Assembly: GCF_003363265.1 (NCBI RefSeq) | Contig: NZ_QRBF01000009.1 | Span: 54,783-118,782 of the forward strand | Length of the DNA: 64,000 nucleotides | Reading direction: 5' to 3' | Source: Dyella psychrodurans | GTDB taxonomy: Bacteria; Pseudomonadota; Gammaproteobacteria; Xanthomonadales; Rhodanobacteraceae | In this document: piece after piece, positions 37,506 through 45,585 of the stretch | Layout: every line of letters begins with the position of its first letter | Numbering within the stretch: position 1 is the first letter of the stretch | Translations under genes and position numbers: made by a program | Notes under the pieces: model-generated | The model's input: only the letters and a program-made list of their open reading frames with translations | What the model was told of the DNA's origin: nothing | Database searches by the model: none

Positions 37506-40256
37506 ATGCCAAACCTTACCCTGATCGACGGCTCCTCGTACCTCTACCGCGCCTTCCACGCGCTGCCGCCTTTGAGCAACGCCAAGGGCGAACCGACCGG
37601 CGCGCTGTTCGGCGTGGTCAACATGCTGCGATCCACACTGAAGGCCAGGCCCGATTACGTGGCGTTCGTGAGCGACGCCTCCGGCCCGACGTTCCGCAAT
37701 GTGCTGTACGACAAGTACAAAGCCAACCGCCCGCCGATGCCGGACGAGCTGCGCGCGCAGATCGAACCGATGTTGTCGATTGTCAGCGCGCTGGGCCTTC
37801 CGATTCTTCGCGTGAGCGGCGTGGAAGCGGACGACGTCATCGGCACGCTGGCCACGCAAGCGCACGAACATGGCATCGACGTGCTGATCTCCACGGGCGA
37901 CAAGGACCTCGCGCAGCTCGTGCGTCCCGGCATCACGCTGATCAACACCATGACCAATACCACCATGGATACGCAGGGCGTGGTGGAAAAATTCGGCGTG
38001 AAGCCCGAACAGATCATCGACTTCCTGAGCCTTACCGGCGACACCGTCGACAACGTTCCCGGCGTCACCAAGTGCGGCCCCAAGACGGCTGCGAAATGGC
38101 TGGCCGAATACGGCTCGCTCGACGGCGTGATGGCCCACGCGGACAAGATCGGCGGCAAGATCGGCGAATACCTGCGCGAAGCGCTGCCGTCGCTGCCGCT
38201 CTCGCGCGAGCTGGTCACCATCAAGCTGGACGTGCCGCTGGAAACCACCGTCAAGCAGCTCACCTTGCGCGAGCACGACACCGAGGCGCTGCGCGAGCTG
38301 TTCACGCGCTACGAATTCAAGGCTGCATTGAAGGAGTTGGACAACGCGGGAACGGAATCACCCGCGGCACCGGCTCCAGCAAAAACGAGCACCCCTGCGC
38401 CGGTTGAAACGACGCACACTGAGGCGATGCCATCGGTGGATCTCAGTGGCGAGGGACATTACGAACTGGTCACCAGGCAGGAACAACTCGACAACTGGCT
38501 CGCGCGACTCAACGACGCACCGTTGATCGCATTCGACACCGAAACCACTAGCATCGATCCGATGCTCGCCGACATCGTGGGAGTAAGCCTTTCCGTGCAA
38601 CCGGGCTATGCCTGCTACATCCCGCTTTCACACGATTACCCCGGCGCTCCCGCACAGCTATCGCGCGACAAGGTGCTCAACGCGCTCAAGCCCATCCTGG
38701 AAGACCCGCGCCGCCCGAAGGTGGGCCAGCACGCCAAGTACGACATGAACGTGCTCTCGCACTACGGCATCGTGGTGCAGGGACTCAAGCACGACACCAT
38801 GCTCGAATCGTACGTGTGGAACGCCACCGCCACGCGTCACGACATGGATTCGCTCGCACGGAAATATCTCGGCTACGAAACCGTCAAGTACGAGCAGGTC
38901 ACGGGCAAAGGCGCCAAGCAGATTTCTTTCTCGCAGGTCGACCTGGACACCGCCTGCCGTTACGCCGCCGAAGACGCCGACATCACGCTGCGCCTGCATC
39001 ACGCTCTCTGGCCTTTGCTGGAAAGCGAACCCACGCTGCTGAAGGTCTACGAAGAGATCGAGATACCGCTGGTGCCCGTGCTCGCGGGCATGGAGCAGCG
39101 CGGCGTGCTGATCGACGTGAACGAGCTGCGCAAGCAAAGCCAGCAACTGGGCAAGCGCATGCACGAGTTGCAGCAGGAAGCGTGGAAATCCGCCGGCCGC
39201 GAGTTCAATCTCGATTCGCCCAAGCAGTTGCAGGCGATTCTGTTCGACGAACTCGGACTGCCGGCGAAACTCAAGACGCCGACCGGGCAACCGTCCACCA
39301 ACGAAGAAGCGCTCGAAGCTATCGCCGACAATCATCCCTTGCCGCGCCTGATTCTCGAATACCGCGGCCTGGCGAAACTGCGCTCCACGTATACCGAAAA
39401 ACTCGCCGAAATCGTGAATCCGCGCACCGGGCGCGTGCACACCAGCTACCACCAGGGCGCGGTGGCGACGGGGCGCATTTCCTCCAACGATCCGAACCTG
39501 CAGAACATCCCCGTGCGCACCGAGGAAGGCCGGCGCATCCGCCAGGCCTTCATCGCGCCGAAAGACTGGCTGGTGATGGCGGCGGACTATTCGCAGATCG
39601 AGCTGCGCATCATGGCGCACCTTTCCGGCGACGAAGGCCTGGTGCGCGCGTTCCAGGAAGGCGGCGACATTCACCGCGCCACGGCCGCCGAAGTGTTCGG
39701 ACTTGCGCCCGAAGAGGTCACCAGCAATCAGCGCCGCGCCGCCAAGGCGATCAACTTCGGCCTGATGTACGGCATGAGCGCCTTCGGCCTTGCGCGACAG
39801 CTCGGCGTCGATCGCGGCGAAGCGAGCGACTACATGGCCCGCTACTTCACGCGCTATCCCGGCGTGCATGCCTTCATGGAAGCCACGCGCGAACGCGCGC
39901 ATCGCGACGGTTACGTCGAAACATTGTTTGGCCGCCGCCTCTATCTGGAGAATCTCACCGCACGTAATCAGGCATTGCGTGCGGGCGCCGAACGCGCCGC
40001 CGTGAACGCACCGATGCAGGGCACGGCGGCCGACATCATCAAGCGCGCCATGATCTCCGTTGCCACCTGGCTTAAAGATCGCGACGACGCGCACATGCTG
40101 ATGCAGGTGCACGACGAACTGGTGTTCGAGGTACGCGCCGATGCCATCGACACGGTGCGCGAGGAGGTTCGTGCCCGCATGGCCGGCGCCGCCAAACTGA
40201 GCGTGCCGTTGATCGTGGATGTCGGTGTCGGAAAGAACTGGGACGAGGCCCATTGA
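37506..40256 (+). CDS. polA: DNA polymerase I
   Basis: This 916-residue repair and Okazaki-fragment processing enzyme has all three domains. The 5'-3' exonuclease (about 1-290) starts LTLIDGSSYLYRAFHALPPL. The 3'-5' proofreading domain keeps its metal-binding FDTETTS motif near residue 343. The polymerase domain has DYSQIELRIMAHLS, AAKAINFGLMYGMSAFGL and MQVHDELVFEV. Length is typical. A terminator follows the stop and a candidate small RNA lies further downstream. Confidence 0.98.
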   Translation: MPNLTLIDGSSYLYRAFHALPPLSNAKGEPTGALFGVVNMLRSTLKARPDYVAFVSDASGPTFRNVLYDKYKANRPPMPDELRAQIEPMLSIVSALGLPILRVSGVEADDVIGTLATQAHEHGIDVLISTGDKDLAQLVRPGITLINTMTNTTMDTQGVVEKFGVKPEQIIDFLSLTGDTVDNVPGVTKCGPKTAAKWLAEYGSLDGVMAHADKIGGKIGEYLREALPSLPLSRELVTIKLDVPLETTVKQLTLREHDTEALRELFTRYEFKAALKELDNAGTESPAAPAPAKTSTPAPVETTHTEAMPSVDLSGEGHYELVTRQEQLDNWLARLNDAPLIAFDTETTSIDPMLADIVGVSLSVQPGYACYIPLSHDYPGAPAQLSRDKVLNALKPILEDPRRPKVGQHAKYDMNVLSHYGIVVQGLKHDTMLESYVWNATATRHDMDSLARKYLGYETVKYEQVTGKGAKQISFSQVDLDTACRYAAEDADITLRLHHALWPLLESEPTLLKVYEEIEIPLVPVLAGMEQRGVLIDVNELRKQSQQLGKRMHELQQEAWKSAGREFNLDSPKQLQAILFDELGLPAKLKTPTGQPSTNEEALEAIADNHPLPRLILEYRGLAKLRSTYTEKLAEIVNPRTGRVHTSYHQGAVATGRISSNDPNLQNIPVRTEEGRRIRQAFIAPKDWLVMAADYSQIELRIMAHLSGDEGLVRAFQEGGDIHRATAAEVFGLAPEEVTSNQRRAAKAINFGLMYGMSAFGLARQLGVDRGEASDYMARYFTRYPGVHAFMEATRERAHRDGYVETLFGRRLYLENLTARNQALRAGAERAAVNAPMQGTAADIIKRAMISVATWLKDRDDAHMLMQVHDELVFEVRADAIDTVREEVRARMAGAAKLSVPLIVDVGVGKNWDEAH

Positions 40257-40276
40257 CGCGCCCGTCATGGGCTTTC

Positions 40277-40301
40277 AAAGGCATGCCGAATGCGCCTTTT
40301 T
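40277..40301 (+). terminator. Terminator after polA
   Basis: AAAGGC pairs with GCCTTT across an 11-base loop, followed by further T residues, 20 bp after the polA stop. It would separate polA mRNA from the downstream small RNA. Confidence 0.6.
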
Positions 40302-40444
40302 CGCCCCAGGCACGCGGCGGAAGGCGCGTAGGGATGGCCGTGAATCAGCCACCCCGTGGCCACCTGTGTTCCGGAGATGAATCCCGGCTGACCGACCTCG
40401 GCTTTTTTGCACGATCTAAGCAACTTTCACTAACTCTTCGCGCT

Positions 40445-40579
40445 CTAAGTCGGTGGATGCACGCAACGGCATCCCCCGGCGCCCACCTCCCTGGGTCGCC
40501 AACCGGAATCGGACCTCTCCCCTGGGTCTCCGATTCCAACCGGCCCCGAGGACTCCCCCTAAGTTCTCGGGGCTTTTTT
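40445..40579 (+). ncRNA. Candidate trans-acting small RNA with C-rich loops (sX13-like)
   Basis: Downstream of polA no frame makes sense, but three consecutive hairpins do. Stem 40478-40500 has loop CCTCCC. Stem 40505-40513/40529-40537 (GGAATCGGA/TCCGATTCC) has a CCTCTCCCC loop. The terminator stem 40544-40550/40566-40572 (CCCCGAG/CTCGGGG) has a CTCCCCC loop and six T residues. C-rich loops complementary to GGAGG-like ribosome sites are the hallmark of the Xanthomonas sRNA sX13. The 5' end is estimated from a TTGCAC box at about 40408. The rest of the 430-bp gap holds the polA terminator and smaller hairpins. Confidence 0.62.
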
Positions 40580-40686
40580 ATGCCTATCTTTCAGTGAGCT
40601 GACGACATTCGCCTGGCGGAACCGTTAGGATGGCGTTATGACACGGCCAGACATGGCCCTGCCGCCCTGTCACGAGTTGCGACGCA

Positions 40687-41718
40687 GTGCAGATCAAAGG
40701 CAAAGCTACCTCCTTCGACATCGCCCATCTGACCGGGGTCTCGCAATCGACCGTGTCGCGCGCCTTGCGTGGCAGCCCCCTGGTGAGCGAGGAGACGCGC
40801 CAGCGCATCAAGGCGGCGGCGGACCAGCTCAACTACAAGGTGGACAAAAACGCCTCGAACCTGCGCTCGCAGCATTCGGGCACCATCGCGCTGCTGCTGT
40901 TCGAAGACCCCACCGCGGACGATTCGCACATCAACCCGTTTTTCCTGTCCATGCTGGGCTCGATCACCCGCGCCTGCGCGCAGCGTGGCTACGACCTGCT
41001 GATTTCATTCCAACAGTTCTCCTACGACTGGCACGCGGATTACGCCGACACCAAAAAGGCCGACGGCATCATTCTGCTGGGCTACGGCGACTACCTGGCC
41101 TATATGGACAAGCTCCAGAAACTGGCCGCGCAGGGCACGCGCACGGTGCGCTGGGGCGCGGTGCTGCCCGATCAACCGGATGTGTCCATCGGCTGCGACA
41201 ATTTCCAGGGCGGCCATGCGGTGGCCGCCCATTTCATCGAACAGGGCTGTCGACGCATCGCCTTTCTGGGCGATGCATCGAGCCACTATCCGGAATTCTT
41301 CGAACGCTATCGCGGCTACGTCGCCGCACTGCGGGAAGCCGGCCTGATGGCCGACGCCACCTTGCAGGTGGATGCCGCCGAAAGCACCGAACAGGCCGGT
41401 TACGCGGCCATGCAAACCCTGCTCGAACGCAATGCGCCTTTCGACGCCGTTTTCGCCGCCAGCGACCTGATCGCCATTGGTGCCATGGGTGCCCTCACCG
41501 CGCGCGGCATCAAAGTCCCCGAGCAGGTGGCGGTGGCGGGCTTTGACGATATTCCCATGGCGCGCTTCTTGAATCCTCCGCTCACCACCGTGCTGCAAGA
41601 TACGAAGCTGGCCGGCGAAACGCTTGTCGACAATCTGTTGCGTCTTATCCGCAACGAGCCGGTCGAAACCAGCCTGCTGCCGGTGAAGCTGGTCGTTCGT
41701 CGCTCCAGCCAGCGCTAA
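40687..41718 (+). CDS. LacI-family transcriptional regulator
   Basis: This 343-residue repressor/activator has an N-terminal LacI helix-turn-helix (SFDIAHLTGVSQSTVSRALRGSPLVS) with hinge helix, and a periplasmic-binding-protein-like sugar domain ending in GFDDIPMARFLNPPLTTV. The start is a GTG. LacI proteins bind CG-centred palindromes and respond to sugars. The alpha-glucan locus 3.4 kb downstream has three CG-centred 16-bp palindromes in front of its units, so this protein is a good candidate for their regulator. A regulator outside the window is also possible. Confidence 0.9.
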   Translation: MQIKGKATSFDIAHLTGVSQSTVSRALRGSPLVSEETRQRIKAAADQLNYKVDKNASNLRSQHSGTIALLLFEDPTADDSHINPFFLSMLGSITRACAQRGYDLLISFQQFSYDWHADYADTKKADGIILLGYGDYLAYMDKLQKLAAQGTRTVRWGAVLPDQPDVSIGCDNFQGGHAVAAHFIEQGCRRIAFLGDASSHYPEFFERYRGYVAALREAGLMADATLQVDAAESTEQAGYAAMQTLLERNAPFDAVFAASDLIAIGAMGALTARGIKVPEQVAVAGFDDIPMARFLNPPLTTVLQDTKLAGETLVDNLLRLIRNEPVETSLLPVKLVVRRSSQR

Positions 41719-41850
41719 GCGTTTATCTACAAAAATCGTGGCACCCTGTGTCGATCCAAGGATCGGTGGTTCGTCGTCCTACCAGAGCTCCGGTAAACGA
41801 CGGCTGCAGCACGCCGGGAGTCTTCACGTTCCAATCACGGAGGAACCACG

Positions 41851-42261
41851 ATGTACGTTCAGCCTTATCTGTTTTTCAATGGCCGCTGCGAAGAAGCCGT
41901 CCAGTATTACCAGAAGCACCTCGGCGCAAAGCTCAACGCGCTGATGCGCTACAAGGAAGCGCCTCCAGGCCAGGGCCCCGACACGGACGCCAATGGCGAA
42001 CACATCATGTATTCCAACTTCAGCATCGGCGACACGGTGTTGATGGCATCCGACGATTGCGTCAATGCGAATCCGAAGTTCCAGGGCTTCTCGCTTTCGC
42101 TCACCGTCAAAAGCACGGCCGAAGCCGATCGCCTATTTGCCGCGCTCGCCGATGGCGGCACCGTGCATGCGCCACTGAGCCAGACATTTTTCTCGCCCTA
42201 CTTCGGCATGGTGGTCGATCGCTTCGGCATCAGCTGGATGGTGATCATTCAACAACCGTAA
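41851..42261 (+). CDS. VOC-family (PhnB/glyoxalase-like) protein
   Basis: This 136-residue protein of the vicinal-oxygen-chelate fold belongs to the PhnB-like branch. It opens VQPYLFFNGRCEEAVQYYQKHLGAK, has a central SNFSIGDTVLMASD strand and ends in the usual DRFGISWMVI. A GGAGG site precedes the ATG. It is 16 bp from a DGPF-domain gene and is followed by an ECF sigma factor, a set often found together. No enzymatic function is proven for this branch. Confidence 0.9.
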   Translation: MYVQPYLFFNGRCEEAVQYYQKHLGAKLNALMRYKEAPPGQGPDTDANGEHIMYSNFSIGDTVLMASDDCVNANPKFQGFSLSLTVKSTAEADRLFAALADGGTVHAPLSQTFFSPYFGMVVDRFGISWMVIIQQP

Positions 42262-42277
42262 TGGAGAGGAGACAGTC

Positions 42278-42694
42278 ATGCGTTTCATGATGCTTATGTT
42301 TCCCGCGAACTACTGCAACGCCGCACCCGATGCCAGGCCGAGCGTCGAAGATATCGAGCGGATGATGCACTTCAACTACAGCTTGCAGCAGGCCGGCGTG
42401 CTGCTGGCGCTGGACGGCATTCACCCGCCCTCGTCCGCCGTGCGCGTGAGTTCGGTCGACGGCAAGGTGCGAGTCGTCGACGGACCGTTCGCCGAAGCGA
42501 AGGAAGTGGTCGGCGGCTATTGGGTGATCGACGTGACCTCGCGCGAGGAAGCGGTGGCGTGGGCGTCGCGCTGCCCGCTCTCGCCGGGCGACACCATCGA
42601 GGTGCGGCAGGTGTTCGAAATGGCGGATTTTTCGGCCGACGCGCAGAAAGCCGTCGAAGGGCTCCACCATGACCTTGGGCAATCGGTGACTTGA
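42278..42694 (+). CDS. YCII-related DGPF-domain protein
   Basis: This 138-residue protein starts MRFMMLMFPANYCNAAPDARPS and contains the diagnostic VVDGPFAEAKEVVGGYWVIDV segment of the DGPF/YCII family. It sits between a VOC gene and a sigma factor of the ECF42 type; in characterised actinobacteria, DGPF genes are direct targets of ECF42 sigma factors. A GAGGAG site precedes the ATG. The biochemical role of DGPF proteins is unknown. Confidence 0.92.
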   Translation: MRFMMLMFPANYCNAAPDARPSVEDIERMMHFNYSLQQAGVLLALDGIHPPSSAVRVSSVDGKVRVVDGPFAEAKEVVGGYWVIDVTSREEAVAWASRCPLSPGDTIEVRQVFEMADFSADAQKAVEGLHHDLGQSVT

Positions 42695-42746
42695 TGCGGC
42701 GCTTCAAGCTTGCATCGCATCGGCGCCAGTGCTGTGATCGGTGACC

Positions 42747-44027
42747 ATGACGGCCACCGATATCCATCGCACGATCGAAGCGGTATGGCGCATCGAATCG
42801 GCACGACTGATCGCCGGCCTGGCGCGCATGCTGCGCGACGTGGGCCTGGCCGAGGAGCTGGCGCAGGATGCGTTGCTCGCCGCGCTCGAACGCTGGCCGC
42901 AAAGCGGTGTGCCGGACAACCCGGGCGCATGGCTGATGACCGCGGCCAAGCATCGCGCCATCGACCAGCTGCGGCGCAAGAAACTGATCGAGCGCAAGCA
43001 CGAAACGCTGCTGCACGAGCCGGAGTTCGAACCGGCGGACGAACGCATGGAGCTGGAAGCCATGCTCGATGACGATATCGGCGACGATCTGCTGCGATTG
43101 ATCTTCACCGCCTGCCATCCGGTGTTGTCGGCCGAAGCGCGCGCCGCGCTCACGTTGCGATTGCTCGGCGGACTTACCACCGACGAAATCGCACGCGCCT
43201 TCCTTGTGCCCGAACCCACCATCGCGCAGCGCATCGTGCGCGCGAAACGCACATTGGCCGACAAACAGATTCCCTTCGAAGTGCCGCGCGGCGAGGAGCG
43301 CAACGAACGCCTCGCCTCGGTACTGGAAGTGCTGTACCTGATCTTCAACGAAGGCTACGCCGCCACCTCGGGCGACGACTGGATACGTCCGGAACTGTGC
43401 AACGAAGCGATGCGCATGGGCCGCATCCTCGCCGGCCTGGCGCCGCAGGAGCCGGAAGTGCTGGGGTTGCTGGCACTGATGGAAATCCAGGCTTCGCGCC
43501 TGCGCGCGCGCACCAAGGCTAATGGCGAACCGATCCTGCTGCCGGACCAGGACCGCAGCCGCTGGGATCCGCTGCTGATCCGGCGCGGCCTCACCGCCCT
43601 CAATCGCGTCGAAAAACTCGGCGGCACCCAGGGACCCTACGCATTGCAGGCAGCCATCGCCGCCTGTCATGCGCGCGCGCGCACAGCCGAAGCCACCGAT
43701 TGGCGGCGCATCGCAACACTTTATACATTGCTGACGCGCGTCATGCCGTCGCCGGTCGTGGAACTCAATCGCGCCGTCGCCGTGGCGATGGACGCCGGAC
43801 CGGCAGCGGGACTCGCCCTGGTCGATGCGCTGGCGGACGAACCGTTATTGCGCAATTACCACCTGCTTCCCAGCGTGCGCGGCGACCTGCTCAGCCGACT
43901 GGAGCGGCATGCCGAAGCGCGCGATGAATTCGAACGCGCCGCGGCGCTCGCGCGCAATGTACGCGAGCGCAACTTGTTGCAGCAACGCGCCACTGCCTGT
44001 GCCGAGGCTGCGCGAGCACGAAACTGA
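42747..44027 (+). CDS. ECF42-type RNA polymerase sigma factor with C-terminal helical extension
   Basis: This 426-residue protein has sigma region 2 (about 10-80, with ELAQDALLAALERWPQSGVPDNPGAWLMTAAKHRAIDQLRR) and region 4 (about 120-175, ALTLRLLGGLTTDEIARAFLVPEPTIAQRIVRAK). A long helical, TPR-like extension (about 185-426) follows. That layout plus neighbouring DGPF genes defines the ECF42 group. No anti-sigma gene is nearby, so the extension may regulate activity. ATG 42747 is used; a GTG at 42741 is also in frame. Confidence 0.9.
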   Translation: MTATDIHRTIEAVWRIESARLIAGLARMLRDVGLAEELAQDALLAALERWPQSGVPDNPGAWLMTAAKHRAIDQLRRKKLIERKHETLLHEPEFEPADERMELEAMLDDDIGDDLLRLIFTACHPVLSAEARAALTLRLLGGLTTDEIARAFLVPEPTIAQRIVRAKRTLADKQIPFEVPRGEERNERLASVLEVLYLIFNEGYAATSGDDWIRPELCNEAMRMGRILAGLAPQEPEVLGLLALMEIQASRLRARTKANGEPILLPDQDRSRWDPLLIRRGLTALNRVEKLGGTQGPYALQAAIAACHARARTAEATDWRRIATLYTLLTRVMPSPVVELNRAVAVAMDAGPAAGLALVDALADEPLLRNYHLLPSVRGDLLSRLERHAEARDEFERAAALARNVRERNLLQQRATACAEAARARN

Positions 44028-44042
44028 TCGCCCCTGCATCGG

Positions 44043-44070
44043 CGTCATTCCGGTGCAGGCCGGAATGACG
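44043..44070. terminator. REP-like hairpin between convergent genes
   Basis: CGTCATTCCGG and CCGGAATGACG form a perfect 11-bp stem with a six-base loop. It lies between the ECF42 gene and the convergent MFS gene end and could end transcription from both sides. The stem is the CATTCCGG variant of the repeat at 10127. Confidence 0.55.
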
Positions 44071-44094
44071 GCGAGGCGAACTGAAGCCTCTGGG

Positions 44095-45585
44095 CTATGC
44101 GGATTGAGATGCTGAACCGGAGAGCATCGGCTCGCGCACCCGCAACACGCTCAACCCCGCCACCAGCAAACTCGCGCCGCCCAGCACCAGCGCATAGATC
44201 GGCTGCCCGTGGAAAAACACGCGCAGCAACACACCCAGCACGCTCGCGGCAAGCAGCTGCGGTATCACGATGAAGAAATTGAAGATGCCCATGTACACGC
44301 CCATCTTCTCCGCCGGCAGGTTGTCCGACAACAAGGCATAGGGCAGCGAGAGAATGGACGCCCACGCAAAACCCACGCCCACCATCGGTACCAGCAACCA
44401 GTGCGGATCGCGGATCAGCAAAAAGGCAACCAGACCCGCGCCGCCAAGCCACAGGTTGATCAGGTGGCTCATGCGCAATCCCCATCGCCGCACCATCAAG
44501 GGGATGACGAGCGCCGCCACCGCGGCGAAGCCGTTGTAGGCCGCGAACAACACACCCACCCAATTGGCGCCGTTGTTGTAGGCGGCCGAGTTCGGGTCGG
44601 TGCTGCCGAAATGCACCTGCGCCACGCCTGCCGTGGTGTAGATCCACATCGCGAACATCGCGAACCAGGAAAAGAACTGCACCCATGCGAGGCGCCGCAT
44701 CGCATCGGGCATGGTGTGCATGTCGGTCATGACCTGGGTGAACATGCCACCCTGCTGCCGCACGCTAAGCCACAGTTGCGACAAACCGAACGCGATAACG
44801 CCGCCTGCAAGCAGATATAGCTCGCGTTCCAGTCCGTAGCCGTACACCAACCACGCACCGATCGCACCGACGGCCAACCACAACAAACCGTATCGCAGCG
44901 CACCGGGCCGATTTATCTCGACGTCTTCCGACACAGCCTCGTCAGCGAACACGCGCAATTGCTCGGGTGGATACTCCTGTGTGGAAAAGACCGTCCACAG
45001 CACGGAGCCGAGCAGCACGGCTCCGCCGATGTAGAACGAGTCGCGCACGGTGTCGGGGATACCGCCCTCCGCTGCCACGTTGCTCACGCCGACATGCGCT
45101 AGCAAATACGGCAACATCGAGGCGACCACCGCGCCTGCGCCGATAAAGAAGCTTTGCATCGCGTAGCCGAGCGGCCGCTGCTCGGTTGGCAACTGATCGC
45201 CGACGAACGCGCGGAACGGCTCCATCGATACGTTGATCGATGCGTCCATGATCCAGAGCAGCGTTGCCGCGATCCACAGCACGCCCGAATTGGGCATCCA
45301 CAGCAGCGCCAACGTGGTGAGCACGGCGCCAGCCAGAAAGTAAGGACGGCGACGCCCGAGTTTTCCCCAGGTGCGATCGGAGGCATAACCGATCAGCGGC
45401 TGCACGATCAACCCGGTCAGCGGTGCAGCAATCCACAGCACCGGAATATCGGCCACACCCGCGCCGAGCGTCTGAAAAATCCGGCTCACATTGGCGTTCT
45501 GCAACGCAAAGGCAAACTGGATGCCCAGAAAGCCAAAGCACATGTTCCAGATTTGCCAGAACGAAAGCGTAGGCTTGCGCGTCAT
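44095..45585 (-). CDS. MFS sugar transporter (SLC45/GPH-like, probable maltose/maltodextrin permease)
   Basis: This 496-residue inner-membrane protein has about twelve hydrophobic segments. The MFS signature after helix 2 is YASDRTWGKLGRRRPYFLAG, as in sucrose/maltose permeases of the SLC45/GPH type. Its ATG overlaps the stop of the upstream glycosidase by four bases (ATGA), so they are co-translated; this also fixes the start. In the alpha-glucan locus it most likely imports maltose or short maltodextrins produced in the periplasm. Substrate is inferred from context. Confidence 0.88.
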   Translation of the reverse strand: MTRKPTLSFWQIWNMCFGFLGIQFAFALQNANVSRIFQTLGAGVADIPVLWIAAPLTGLIVQPLIGYASDRTWGKLGRRRPYFLAGAVLTTLALLWMPNSGVLWIAATLLWIMDASINVSMEPFRAFVGDQLPTEQRPLGYAMQSFFIGAGAVVASMLPYLLAHVGVSNVAAEGGIPDTVRDSFYIGGAVLLGSVLWTVFSTQEYPPEQLRVFADEAVSEDVEINRPGALRYGLLWLAVGAIGAWLVYGYGLERELYLLAGGVIAFGLSQLWLSVRQQGGMFTQVMTDMHTMPDAMRRLAWVQFFSWFAMFAMWIYTTAGVAQVHFGSTDPNSAAYNNGANWVGVLFAAYNGFAAVAALVIPLMVRRWGLRMSHLINLWLGGAGLVAFLLIRDPHWLLVPMVGVGFAWASILSLPYALLSDNLPAEKMGVYMGIFNFFIVIPQLLAASVLGVLLRVFFHGQPIYALVLGGASLLVAGLSVLRVREPMLSGSASQSA

